Virus record (IMG/VR): IMGVR_UViG_3300025646_000223
Location: 1 to 29,697 of that record
DNA from: a virus
DNA: 29,697 bases
Direction: 5' to 3' (one strand)
Shown here one piece after another: positions 20,949-29,697 of this stretch. A program made the position numbers and the translations under genes. The notes beneath the pieces were generated by a model. That model saw only the letters and a list, made by a program, of their open reading frames with translations. It was not told where the DNA came from and made no database searches. The number at the start of each line of letters is the position of its first letter. Positions within the stretch are counted from its first letter, which is position 1.

Positions 20949-22669
20949 TGAACATATTAGAGATTGAAGATGTAATCAAAGGGTTGCCAGATCAGGCTTT
21001 GATGCAAGAAGCTCAGGCACCATCTGGCCAGATGCCACAGTTTCTTGTTGTCTCTGAGATACAGCGCAGAGCTGATATGCGTAAGCGGTTCCAAAACCAA
21101 CAACAAGAGATGCCACAAGGAACTATTGCACAGCAGATAGTTCAAGGTGGTATTGCGTCTATGGGTAACCAGCAGCCAATACAGCCTATGCCACAACAAG
21201 GTATGCCACCACAAGGCATGCCTCCTATGCCGCCACAGGGAATGCCTCCTGCCATGCAGCAGCAACCCCCTATGTCACCCCCTATGTCACCCCCTATGAT
21301 GGGTCAACCTCCTATGCAACCTCAAGGAATGGCGGCTGGTGGTGTAGTTAGAATGCAGAAGGGTGAGCTGGTGCCGTATACTGGTGGGACTGGACTGACA
21401 GAGTATGGTCAAAATTTATTTAGTCAGGGGTTACAGGAAGGGCAAACTGTTGAGGAGATTGTACGCAATATTTACAATTATCGACCATCAACTATAGCCA
21501 CCGCTAGAGGATCTAGACGCGACCCAGACCAACCAAGCACTGAAGAATATATTAAGAGTGTATATGGAGATGATTTCTCAACTCCCGGTCTGTATAGCGG
21601 TATGTTCCGTGGCCCCGGTGCAGAATCTTTATACATGGAAGAGGTAATGGATAGAATTGGTGGCAGCGTTCCAGTAACAGAATCACCAATTCCCAGCCCC
21701 TTAGCAACAGATGATCAGGGTGGCTCAGAGGAAACTCTGCCAACAGGAGAAACGCCCAGCCTAGAGTCTTTATTGCAATATAAACCACCACTAAGTTTTG
21801 GTGATAACTATAATATTGAAAACCCTCTTGATATGGACTCAGATAGATTTTATGAAACTACGATTAATAAAGACCCAAAATATTTAGCCCCAATAATTAG
21901 CTTGGGGTTAAGCGACAGAACTACAGAAGATAAAGTTGCCGAGGACATGATGAAGCGCCCGCAAGGCCCAGACTATAGCGCCGCTAAATCAATATTAGAT
22001 GAGCTTCAGGCAGTTGATTACTCTGCGTTCAAGCCAGATTATGCTGGACTAATCACAGAGCAAGAGCGCCGAGCACAGAAGATCAGAGACGATGCATCTA
22101 AGGACGCATCAGCTCAAGCGTTGATTCAGCTTGGTGCCGGACTAGCGGCTGGCGATATTTCTAAAGGACTATCTGCGGCAGGTCAATCTGTGGCAGACAT
22201 TAAGCGTCAGGCTAGAGCCGAGGCAAGAGAAGAAGAAGGTCTGGCAAGAAAGCTACAGTTAGCTCAAGATGAGGCTGCTATGCAGATCGGACTCAAACAG
22301 GCTGAAGCTGAGAGATCGATTCAGTTACAAAGAGCTGGCATGGCTAAAGATGAGGCAGATGCCAGATCTAAGGCAGAGGTTGGAGCCTATGAGTTTGAGA
22401 AGACCTTCGGCTTAAGCGAAAACAAATTGCTTGCCGAGGTCATGACCGAGCTTGGTAGATCAGAGAGAGCATCATTAAGTGCGGCTATCGAGCAGTGGAA
22501 GTCATTGTCTGATGCTGCAACAGAGGAAGATGTTGCCACTAGAAATGCCCTTAGATCTCAAATAAACTCTATGCTTGGCAATCTCGAGCAGAGCCGAGGT
22601 CAATTAAGAAGTAAGTTTAAGATTGATTCGACAGAAAAAAATAAAGACCCATTAGAACTGGGAGTTTAA
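20948..22669 (+). CDS. Pro-rich / coiled-coil virion protein
   Basis: 573 residues, start overlapping the previous stop by one base. The N-terminus (NILEIEDVIKGLPDQALMQE, GQMPQFLVVSEIQRRADM) is a helical domain I recognise from marine phage internal proteins. Next is a Met/Pro/Gln-rich linker with PMSPP and QGMPP repeats (about 78-125), then GMAAGGVVRMQKGELVPYTG with the M-x2-GG-x-V motif (residues 128-134). A disordered acidic middle follows, then a long charged coiled-coil region from about residue 345 (QAVDYSAFKPDYAGLITEQE, ADIKRQARAEAREEEGLARK). Likely an ejection or scaffold-like partner of the neighbouring large proteins; no enzymatic motif is visible. Confidence 0.65.
   Translation: MNILEIEDVIKGLPDQALMQEAQAPSGQMPQFLVVSEIQRRADMRKRFQNQQQEMPQGTIAQQIVQGGIASMGNQQPIQPMPQQGMPPQGMPPMPPQGMPPAMQQQPPMSPPMSPPMMGQPPMQPQGMAAGGVVRMQKGELVPYTGGTGLTEYGQNLFSQGLQEGQTVEEIVRNIYNYRPSTIATARGSRRDPDQPSTEEYIKSVYGDDFSTPGLYSGMFRGPGAESLYMEEVMDRIGGSVPVTESPIPSPLATDDQGGSEETLPTGETPSLESLLQYKPPLSFGDNYNIENPLDMDSDRFYETTINKDPKYLAPIISLGLSDRTTEDKVAEDMMKRPQGPDYSAAKSILDELQAVDYSAFKPDYAGLITEQERRAQKIRDDASKDASAQALIQLGAGLAAGDISKGLSAAGQSVADIKRQARAEAREEEGLARKLQLAQDEAAMQIGLKQAEAERSIQLQRAGMAKDEADARSKAEVGAYEFEKTFGLSENKLLAEVMTELGRSERASLSAAIEQWKSLSDAATEEDVATRNALRSQINSMLGNLEQSRGQLRSKFKIDSTEKNKDPLELGV
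21266..21301 (+). repeat. Three 12-bp tandem repeats in the Pro-rich linker
   Basis: CCCCCTATGTCA occurs twice in tandem (21266-21277, 21278-21289), followed by a third copy changed at its end (21290-21301). It is in frame and encodes the PMSP-type repeats, so copy-number changes would keep the reading frame. Confidence 0.85.
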
Positions 22670-22673
22670 GTAA

Positions 22674-25600
22674 ATGAAGTCATTGTCAGATGTACGGGCT
22701 ATGTACCCAGAATATGAACGCGTTCCTGACAAAGAGCTTGCCGATGCAATTTACAATAAATTCTATTCTGATCGCCTAGATCTAGATGATTACTATTCTA
22801 GGATAGGGTTTACCTCTGAGCCAACACAAGAAGTTGCACCACCACCAGAAGAAAAACCATTTGGTGTTGCTGAGTATGCACAGGCACCTCTTGAGAGTGT
22901 CAAGGCGATCACTCGCTCGCTTGGTGGTTCTCTTCTATCTTCTGCCGCTGGTCTTGCTGAATTGGCAGACATTGCCACAGATAGAATAGGTCTAGAAGAT
23001 CTCATCGACAGTGGTGAAGAGAACGAGTTAATACGTCTTGCCAACGCTGGACAAGAAGCGCTTCAAGAAAATCTGGGCGCATCAGATGCTTACAAGGATT
23101 TGTGGTTTACCAAATTTAATGAGGGCGTTGGCTCGATAGGCGCGTTCTTTTTGCCTACCGGACTTATTGGTGCGGCTGGAAGGGCAGCAGGCTTGGCCGC
23201 AAAAACAACAACAGGCTTGCAGACAGCTGGTGCTATTACAGCTGGTGGCGGCATGATGGTAGATGATTCGGTTAATAGGGTTGCCGATGCAAGACTTAGG
23301 GGTATTGAAGTAACAAAAGACCAAGAGGATGCAGCTGCTGCTCTTAGTTTTTTGGTTGGTGGACTAGAGGCATTTACACCATTACAAGTTCTTAAAAAAA
23401 TCAGAGGCCTAAAAGACCCAGAGCTGGCGAAGCAACAGTTTGACACAATAAGAAGCGCTATAAAAACTGGTACTGGAGAAGGAATTCAAGAGGTTACCAG
23501 TGGACTCTTAATGGACGCTATCCAGTATGGCATATACGATGAGAATGTTCCGTTTGGCGAAAGCATGTGGGATGACTTCACTATCGGTGCCGCCTCTGGT
23601 GCCCTTGTTGATGCCATCACCACTGGAATGTTTAACCGAAGATCTAGGCTATCTAGAGAGATAGAGCTTGATCGAGAAAAACTCATCCGTGAAGAGGAAG
23701 AGCGCCAGAGAGAAGACTACTACAATAAGGTAGCTTTAACAGAAGACTTTTTAAAAGAAAGAGACATACAAAGTCAGCTTGCTGCAATAGCGGCACAAGA
23801 AGACGCAGAGCTTGCGGCAGCAGATGCTCTTAACTATCAAGTTGAGCAGAGCGAACAGGAAGCATTGCTTGGCCTGATAGCACCATATCAGCCTTCTCAA
23901 GAAGCTCTTCGCCAGCCTAAGGGTGATATAGAAGGCAGGGATATAGAGTCCACCGTCACCAAGCAAGGCCGAGAGTACGCTCGGCAGATTGCAAGAAACG
24001 CTTCCAAGAGGGCAGGACTATTCCCATCGACCGGACGCTTTGAAATACGAGAAGAGCAAGGCGGACCATCTGGTACAAACTATGTTGTTTATAATACGGC
24101 AGATGGCAGGCAGTATGGTCAAGCAACAAAAGACCTAGAGTTTGCCAAGCATTTTAGTCTCGGTCTAAACAACGAGATGATCAACAAGAGCGTGAACGAA
24201 AGCATCATTGATGCAATGGACATGTCTCCAGAGGCTTACGATCCAAAGACAGCCGAGTCAATCTTCATGATTGGCCAGCGTCTAAACAGACCTAAGAGTT
24301 ACACCATCTCTGAGGCAACCCTTAATGAAGCGGCTGGCACTGTCGCGTCAAAAGATAAACCCTTCCTAGAAAACCTTACCCTAGATCAAATCCACCAGAT
24401 ACAGTATGGCGTTCCTCCGTTTCAGGACGGCAAGAAGAAACTGTATAAAGATCTCAGCAACCTTACCGCGTCTCAGCAGATAAACTTTGAGAGAGCCAAG
24501 AAGGGTCTTCCTCCCCTAAAAGAATTCACGCTGCAAGAAGCTAAGGATGCGCTTGGAAACAAGTACGATAAAGTCTTTGATGTGCTTCTTGATGTTCAGC
24601 AACCAGATTTAGCTGCAATACGGCAAGAGTTTGGTGAGGCAGGCGTTAACGTCCAAGGCGGTCGTCAGCGTTACCAAGATGAGATCAACACTCTGAAAGA
24701 GGTGAAGGACACCCTTGCCAGCAAGAACATTGTGTCTGACATCGGATCTAAAGAATTATCTTACGTCTTCAAGAAGATCACAGGCGAGTCAAGTGTTAGC
24801 AAGATGACTCCGTCACAGCGGATGTTCTTGGTTGGTGAGCTTAAGAAGTTGCCAGCACTGGACAAGCCATCCAAGTTACCAGATCTATCACCCAAGCCTT
24901 ACACTCGAGCAGACTTCAACAATGCCATGAACTATGTTATCTCAACTGGTGATGGCACCGTTGATAACATCAAGGCTGTTCTTCCAGAAGATCTAAGTGA
25001 GAAAAGAAAATCTGTGGCAGCAGGGCAGATTAGGGCAGAGCTTCTATCTCGTGGCGTTATCAATAAAGATAACACCGTATCAGAGTTGACGGCGCTTCCT
25101 GCACCAGAGCCTCGCAAGCCAACAGAAGTTACCGAGAAAGACTTTACAACAGAGCAGTCTGTTGAGGCGTTAGATTTCCAAAAGAAACTGTCTGAGGCAC
25201 TTAAAGGTTTCGGTCTTGATGATATACGGGTAAGCATACTTGATCAGATGAAAACCAAGCCTGAAGTTACCCGAGATGGTAGGCTTGTTGATATTGGTAG
25301 CACCAGAGATTTTAGCGCAGCCGAGGGTCTTTTTGATCCGAGATCAAGAACAATATTCTTGGGCCTCGATTCTGCCAGAACAAACGCTAGAGACCAAAGC
25401 CCAGAAGCTTTTGACTTCGCGCTGTCCGAGGTTATGGATCACGAGATGGTTCATGCCATGCGCAATCTAGACTTGTGGACGCAAAAGGAATGGTCTCTGC
25501 TAGAGAACTCTGCAAGGAAGTTTAAAGTCCCCGGCACTAACAAGACATTTTATCAGGATGCTATAGAGCGATATGTTACCCAGCAGCCAGCAGGGAGCAA

Positions 25601-28600
25601 ATTAAGTCCGGTTCAGGCTATGGAAGAAGCTGTTGCAGAGCTGGTCAGGTACTCTAAGAAGGACAGAAAGCTGGTTGGCGGCAAGCCTAGAAATCTTATC
25701 GACAGAGTCTTTGAATTCTTTAGGCGGCTTGGTAGTGCAATGCAGGGCACTGGCTTCAACAGCATGAACGACTTGATCAACGACATCGAGTCAGGCGCTC
25801 TTGGTGCTCGTGAGCGTGGCGTTGTTAGAACCGCTAGAGGTATGGAGGCTGCAAGACGGGCTGTGCCAGAGAGAGGCATAGGTTTGGCAAGAGATGTTAA
25901 ATCTGAGTTCACTAGCAGAACGGAAGTAACCGGCAGGGATGGTTCAAGAGCAACAACTACAGTGACAAGAAACATTCCTGTTGCCGGAGAGGATGAACAG
26001 CCTGTAGAGGGTGGTGTTCAGATGTCTATAAACAGGATTATCGGTCGCAATGGAACCGAACTTAATCAAGCGCCAGATGGTAAAACCGCGCATGGACTAC
26101 CATCAGAGCTTCTTGTTGATGGGCCAAAACAAGAAGCAAAAAGCATCGTTGTCCAAAACTTTACGCCCCAAAACACAGATCAAGTTTTATCCAATATTCA
26201 GACCGTAAAATCAAACAATCCAGACGCACTAGGATCTACTGAGAACTGGATAGCAATGGAGGACGATGCCTTCGGTGGGGATTTTGTTCCAATCCCTCCA
26301 TTAAAAGCAATTCAATACGCTCAGTCACCAGAGCTTTTAGCTGAAAAACTTAAACAACTGACCCCTGATCTTAAAGCTGGTGTTGATGAGGGCTTTAAGT
26401 ATGTTCAGCAAATCAAAAACCTATACAACACGCAACCAACATCGCCTGATCTAACTGGCCGATTGTTCATGTGGGGTCTTCTTTCTAGAGGAGCTGGCCC
26501 TGTTCAGCAAGAGTTTGCATTCCTTAACTTACTTGAATCTGCAACGCCATATATCAAGAAAGCATCAGAAGGAAAAATGACGCAAGCAGATGTTATAAAG
26601 TGGAAAAGGTTGGTTGGGAAGTCTATTCCTTCCAGCTCTCCAGCAAAGTCTGCGACCATGAACGCCAATGATATTGGTAAGTTGTTATTTGAACTTGGCA
26701 AGGTTCCAGATGGGTCTAGTCAAACTGTTATGCAGACCTTGCATAATATGCTGGCAGATCCAAATGTTAGTGGAAGAGAATTCCGTAACGAATTTTTTAG
26801 ACTAACAAACAAGCCCGGAGTAGATAACAAGGTGGTTTCGTTTATCGCTCTTGTCGCTGGCAAGGATGACGTTCTGGTTATGGATCGCATTCAAGGAAGA
26901 CATCTTTGGAACGATGGAAGATTTGGCGATAAAAATATTTATAACGGACTTAAGAAAGGGAAAGTAAAAAGCGGTCTTAATGCAATCTTTGCTGGACCGA
27001 GAGGTCTGCTTGTTACTGAATCACTAGAAGACGGCCTTTCTACCGTGGTACAACAGGCATATGATATGATTGGCCGACCCCAAGATGCAAGCGTTGGCCG
27101 GATGCACTGGGAGACTTGGGTAATTGATGGCAATCAGGCTGTATCACACAGCACCCTTGAGGCTGTTAGGACAGGAAGCGGGATAGGCGGCTCGGTAACT
27201 GAAGGCAAGCGAGGAACTTTTTCGTCCGGCACAACATATAGACAAACTGCCAATGGGCCAATTACTGAGTATCCGCTTTCCGATGGAACTGTTGCGCGGA
27301 TGACATTGGATCAACAGAAAGAATTTGAAGCGTTTATAAAAAACCCAAAGAATGGTATTGTCCCCAAAGGGTTCTTAGTTGGAAGGTCAAAAGATCGCCC
27401 GTGGTTTGAATTGCCAGAAGTAAATAGGGAGAAATTAGATGAAACAGCAAGACGATTTGAAAACGCAAACCCAGACGGAAGTATTAGATCAGGCAATGCT
27501 CGGTCTATTCAGGCTGGGGCTTCCGATGCAGGCAGACGAAGAGCCGCAGCAGGACCAGTCGGATCAGTCGCGCCAGCAACAGACGAAATAAGTTTATCGC
27601 TTAAGCGCTTGGATGGAATGCCTGAATCGTTTGATGTCAACGGTCAGGCAGTAGAGTTTGGTTACTTTGAGCCTGCTGTAACTGCGGCTAAAAAATATAC
27701 AGAAAGAAGCGGAAGGGTCTACGAGCCGCTAACAGAGTACGCTCCTATCAATGAAGATGTAGCAAGAAAAATTGCTGCGGAATTTGAAATAATGGAGCAT
27801 AGGCCTGATGACCCAGAGGTTATGGCGGCCTACGATGCCATGATCGAAGAAACAAAAGATCAGTACCGAGATATACTTAATAGTGGTCTTAAGGTTCAAT
27901 TTATAAAGGGTGAAGACCCATACGGTAATCCAAGGAACGTAATCCTAGATGTGGTGAACAATAATCACATGTGGGTATTTTCAACTGTAGACGGCTTTGG
28001 ATCTGATGCCGATCTGGATGTATCAGACAATCCGTTACTGCAAGCAACAGAGTTTGAAACAGCAGATGGAGATCCGATGCTGGCAAACGATGTGTTCAGG
28101 GTAGTGCATGATTACTTTGGGCACATTAAAAACGGAGTTGGTTTCCGTGCAAGGGGTGAAGAGAATGCGTGGCAGGCACATGCTGCTATGTACAGCCCCT
28201 TGGCAAGAAGAGCGATGACCACAGAGACAAGAGGTCAGAACTCATATGTAAACTTTGGACCAAACAGAGATTTTAATTTAACAGCAAATGGTGCTGACAC
28301 GGTTTACGCAGACCAGAAGGTTGGACTGCTACCATTGTGGGTATCAGAGGAGGCAAGACTAAGTGACCCTAGAAGAAGAGATGGGAGAATTTTTCAGGAA
28401 GGGCTTCAGGGAGCAATCCGAGATGATGGAAAGGTATCCCTTACACACTACAGCCGAGGGAAAATCAACCGAACAAATCCATCGCTGGCTGGAAGGGGAC
28501 TGGACAGGAGTAGAAGGTACTCACCAAAAGGCACCTACTTCGGGATCACAGAGGCTGTTGATGACAGGTATCGGAAGGAGGCGGGTCTCGGACCAGTAGA

Positions 28601-29697
28601 GAATAAGTTCTCTGTAGACCCTGTTCTTTTATATCCTTTAGCTAAGGATCATCTCGGTCTTGTTGAGCGCTATCCTGCGGGCAACATGGACTATGATGCA
28701 ACAATACAAAACCTAAAAGATAATGGCTTTATTGGTTTCTGGAACAACAGCACCTATGGAAAGGCTGCATTTATATTTGAGCCATTGATTGCCGACAAGG
28801 CTGCATCAAAAATCATGGGTGTAGATCAAGATGGTGGCATTAAAGAGTCCATCAAAGCTTACCATGCATCGCCTTATAGGTTTAAAGAATTTGATATAAC
28901 AAAGATTGGTACTGGCACTGGGTCTCAGCTCTATGGTTATGGTTTTAATTTTACCGACTCAATAGATATTGCCAGAGGTTACAAGTACGACCTTTCAGAA
29001 AGCACCAGTCCAACTGAAGATGATATTTCTTTTGATGTTGAGGCATACCCGGGTGAAGATATACAAGATTATGCTTCAAGCAGGGCAGAGGTAACCAAGT
29101 TTGATCGTGGAACCTACAAGTATATATTTGAAGACGGGTCGAGAGGATATCTAGATCAGAATGGCGAGTTCGTTGCTGAAGGAAAGCCAACATCCGTAAT
29201 CTACTCTGTTGATATTAACGTCAAACCAGAAGAGCTTCTTGAGTGGGACAAGCCGCTGATTGAACAACCTTCTAGAGTATTAAACGCGATTAGAAAAAAC
29301 AAAGATTTAATACGAGAAAGGCTGTACTTAAGCAAAGGTATCAGCTTTGATGACTTCTTAAATGCTCAGACAGGTAAATCTTTTTATGAAAAGGTTTCAA
29401 CTGAGCTAAGAGGATCTGAAGAAGCATCACAATTCTTAAACTCTTTAGGGGTAAAAGGGGTTAAGTTTAAGACTGGAACAATCTCTCCCGAAGACACTAC
29501 GGCTAGTAACTACACCATCTTTGACCCAAGCTCCGTTAGCATAAATGAGATAGCCGAGTCCCTTAAACGCGTTGACGGTATCATAGAAAGAAACCCAGCG
29601 GAGTCTATCACTAGGATCTATGATGAGTCTGCCACCAGACCATTCCTAGAAGAGCAAGAGATCAATGGTTACCCACCATTCTCATGGCAGGCTAAGA
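22674..29697 (+). CDS. Giant polyvalent ejection protein with zincin and ART-like domains (3' truncated)
   Basis: The frame opens at ATG 22674 (GGGAG before it) and I found no stop in the stretches I read codon by codon; it runs off the edge after 2341 residues. Domains, in order: a short N-terminal helical motif (YPEYERVPDKELADAIYNKF); a helical, partly hydrophobic region to about 330; a coiled coil; a zincin metallopeptidase region with HEMVH (923-927) and the downstream EEAVAE (984-989) as likely third ligand; a domain from M1117 to about 1495 with DRIQGRHLW and HWETW/SHSTLEAV; a domain with HDYFGH (1812-1817), EENAWQAH (to H1836) and TTETRGQNSYVNFG; a THYS...YFG domain (H1925, Y1955); and an ART-PolyVal-like domain with YHAS (2063) and GYGFNFTDS (2088-2096). 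This is the architecture of phage polyvalent proteins, thought to be injected to disarm hosts. No single function is proven. Confidence 0.85.
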   Translation, partial: MKSLSDVRAMYPEYERVPDKELADAIYNKFYSDRLDLDDYYSRIGFTSEPTQEVAPPPEEKPFGVAEYAQAPLESVKAITRSLGGSLLSSAAGLAELADIATDRIGLEDLIDSGEENELIRLANAGQEALQENLGASDAYKDLWFTKFNEGVGSIGAFFLPTGLIGAAGRAAGLAAKTTTGLQTAGAITAGGGMMVDDSVNRVADARLRGIEVTKDQEDAAAALSFLVGGLEAFTPLQVLKKIRGLKDPELAKQQFDTIRSAIKTGTGEGIQEVTSGLLMDAIQYGIYDENVPFGESMWDDFTIGAASGALVDAITTGMFNRRSRLSREIELDREKLIREEEERQREDYYNKVALTEDFLKERDIQSQLAAIAAQEDAELAAADALNYQVEQSEQEALLGLIAPYQPSQEALRQPKGDIEGRDIESTVTKQGREYARQIARNASKRAGLFPSTGRFEIREEQGGPSGTNYVVYNTADGRQYGQATKDLEFAKHFSLGLNNEMINKSVNESIIDAMDMSPEAYDPKTAESIFMIGQRLNRPKSYTISEATLNEAAGTVASKDKPFLENLTLDQIHQIQYGVPPFQDGKKKLYKDLSNLTASQQINFERAKKGLPPLKEFTLQEAKDALGNKYDKVFDVLLDVQQPDLAAIRQEFGEAGVNVQGGRQRYQDEINTLKEVKDTLASKNIVSDIGSKELSYVFKKITGESSVSKMTPSQRMFLVGELKKLPALDKPSKLPDLSPKPYTRADFNNAMNYVISTGDGTVDNIKAVLPEDLSEKRKSVAAGQIRAELLSRGVINKDNTVSELTALPAPEPRKPTEVTEKDFTTEQSVEALDFQKKLSEALKGFGLDDIRVSILDQMKTKPEVTRDGRLVDIGSTRDFSAAEGLFDPRSRTIFLGLDSARTNARDQSPEAFDFALSEVMDHEMVHAMRNLDLWTQKEWSLLENSARKFKVPGTNKTFYQDAIERYVTQQPAGSKLSPVQAMEEAVAELVRYSKKDRKLVGGKPRNLIDRVFEFFRRLGSAMQGTGFNSMNDLINDIESGALGARERGVVRTARGMEAARRAVPERGIGLARDVKSEFTSRTEVTGRDGSRATTTVTRNIPVAGEDEQPVEGGVQMSINRIIGRNGTELNQAPDGKTAHGLPSELLVDGPKQEAKSIVVQNFTPQNTDQVLSNIQTVKSNNPDALGSTENWIAMEDDAFGGDFVPIPPLKAIQYAQSPELLAEKLKQLTPDLKAGVDEGFKYVQQIKNLYNTQPTSPDLTGRLFMWGLLSRGAGPVQQEFAFLNLLESATPYIKKASEGKMTQADVIKWKRLVGKSIPSSSPAKSATMNANDIGKLLFELGKVPDGSSQTVMQTLHNMLADPNVSGREFRNEFFRLTNKPGVDNKVVSFIALVAGKDDVLVMDRIQGRHLWNDGRFGDKNIYNGLKKGKVKSGLNAIFAGPRGLLVTESLEDGLSTVVQQAYDMIGRPQDASVGRMHWETWVIDGNQAVSHSTLEAVRTGSGIGGSVTEGKRGTFSSGTTYRQTANGPITEYPLSDGTVARMTLDQQKEFEAFIKNPKNGIVPKGFLVGRSKDRPWFELPEVNREKLDETARRFENANPDGSIRSGNARSIQAGASDAGRRRAAAGPVGSVAPATDEISLSLKRLDGMPESFDVNGQAVEFGYFEPAVTAAKKYTERSGRVYEPLTEYAPINEDVARKIAAEFEIMEHRPDDPEVMAAYDAMIEETKDQYRDILNSGLKVQFIKGEDPYGNPRNVILDVVNNNHMWVFSTVDGFGSDADLDVSDNPLLQATEFETADGDPMLANDVFRVVHDYFGHIKNGVGFRARGEENAWQAHAAMYSPLARRAMTTETRGQNSYVNFGPNRDFNLTANGADTVYADQKVGLLPLWVSEEARLSDPRRRDGRIFQEGLQGAIRDDGKVSLTHYSRGKINRTNPSLAGRGLDRSRRYSPKGTYFGITEAVDDRYRKEAGLGPVENKFSVDPVLLYPLAKDHLGLVERYPAGNMDYDATIQNLKDNGFIGFWNNSTYGKAAFIFEPLIADKAASKIMGVDQDGGIKESIKAYHASPYRFKEFDITKIGTGTGSQLYGYGFNFTDSIDIARGYKYDLSESTSPTEDDISFDVEAYPGEDIQDYASSRAEVTKFDRGTYKYIFEDGSRGYLDQNGEFVAEGKPTSVIYSVDINVKPEELLEWDKPLIEQPSRVLNAIRKNKDLIRERLYLSKGISFDDFLNAQTGKSFYEKVSTELRGSEEASQFLNSLGVKGVKFKTGTISPEDTTASNYTIFDPSSVSINEIAESLKRVDGIIERNPAESITRIYDESATRPFLEEQEINGYPPFSWQAK

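Noticed and set aside
24932-25237. A long antisense ORF (101 codons) under the polyvalent gene
   Set aside because: It is antisense to a well-supported gene, has Ser/Val/Leu-rich antisense composition and no ribosome-binding site; other minus-strand ORFs are the same kind of shadow.
28363-28599. A + strand ORF of 78 codons in another frame
   Set aside because: It lies wholly inside the giant polyvalent frame, which continues through the region and shows conserved THYS and YFG motifs, so this is a chance shadow.
1-29697. tRNA genes, integrase and attachment sites
   Set aside because: No cloverleaf-like sequence, CCA end or tyrosine/serine recombinase motif was noticed while reading either strand; nearly all bases are inside genes.

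Overview
The window looks like the late (virion and lysis) region of a short-tailed phage of a marine bacterium. Every gene is on the + strand, genes abut or overlap by 1-4 bases, and no tRNA, integrase, replication or packaging gene is present. The marine, podovirus-like assignment rests on protein families I recognise: P22 gp4/T7 gp11-like connectors, a P22 gp10-like hub, a T7 gp13-like GNAT protein, very large ejected proteins and lysine-rich DUF-type small proteins common in marine phages. I ran no database search. G+C is about 43-45% on lines I counted by hand. Both ends are truncated: a capsid protein enters at the left and a giant polyvalent protein leaves at the right.

Layout. (1) 1-1118: end of the major capsid protein, a terminator, a small decoration-like protein, a second terminator of nearly the same design, and another small structural protein. 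(2) 1111-2320: five small proteins, four strongly lysine-rich, chained by stop/start overlaps. (3) 2320-4576: two head-to-tail connector-like proteins, a small degenerate zinc-ribbon-like protein, a 49-aa ORF and a structural protein. (4) 4576-10945: the receptor-binding region, with two related cassettes of fibre stalk, distal tip and tail-fibre assembly chaperone. The second cassette also carries an AT-rich 2-oxoglutarate/Fe(II) oxygenase gene. The cassettes end in a 49-bp perfect direct repeat covering the chaperone 3' end and the ribosome-binding site of the next gene. A repeat-rich fibre and an S74-chaperone fibre follow. (5) 10938-12510: lysis genes, with three small membrane proteins, a coiled-coil membrane protein and an M15-type endolysin. 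(6) 12520-16403: a low-complexity KGG-motif protein, the P22 gp10-like hub and two small proteins. (7) 16403-29697: ejection proteins, namely an Ala/Gly-rich protein, a GNAT-like protein, a Gln-rich protein with four exact 54-residue repeats, a Pro-rich/coiled-coil protein and a polyvalent protein of at least 2341 residues. The last carries a zincin motif, a conserved HDYFGH/ENAW domain and two ADP-ribosyltransferase-like domains.

How they work together: (1)-(3) build and close the head, (4) makes the host-recognition apparatus, (5) releases progeny, and (6)-(7) make the hub and the proteins probably injected with the DNA, the last being a candidate multi-effector against host defences or host metabolism. 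The best candidates for something new are the oxygenase-bearing duplicated receptor cassette with its built-in in-frame recombination repeat, and the tandem ART-like domains of the polyvalent protein.
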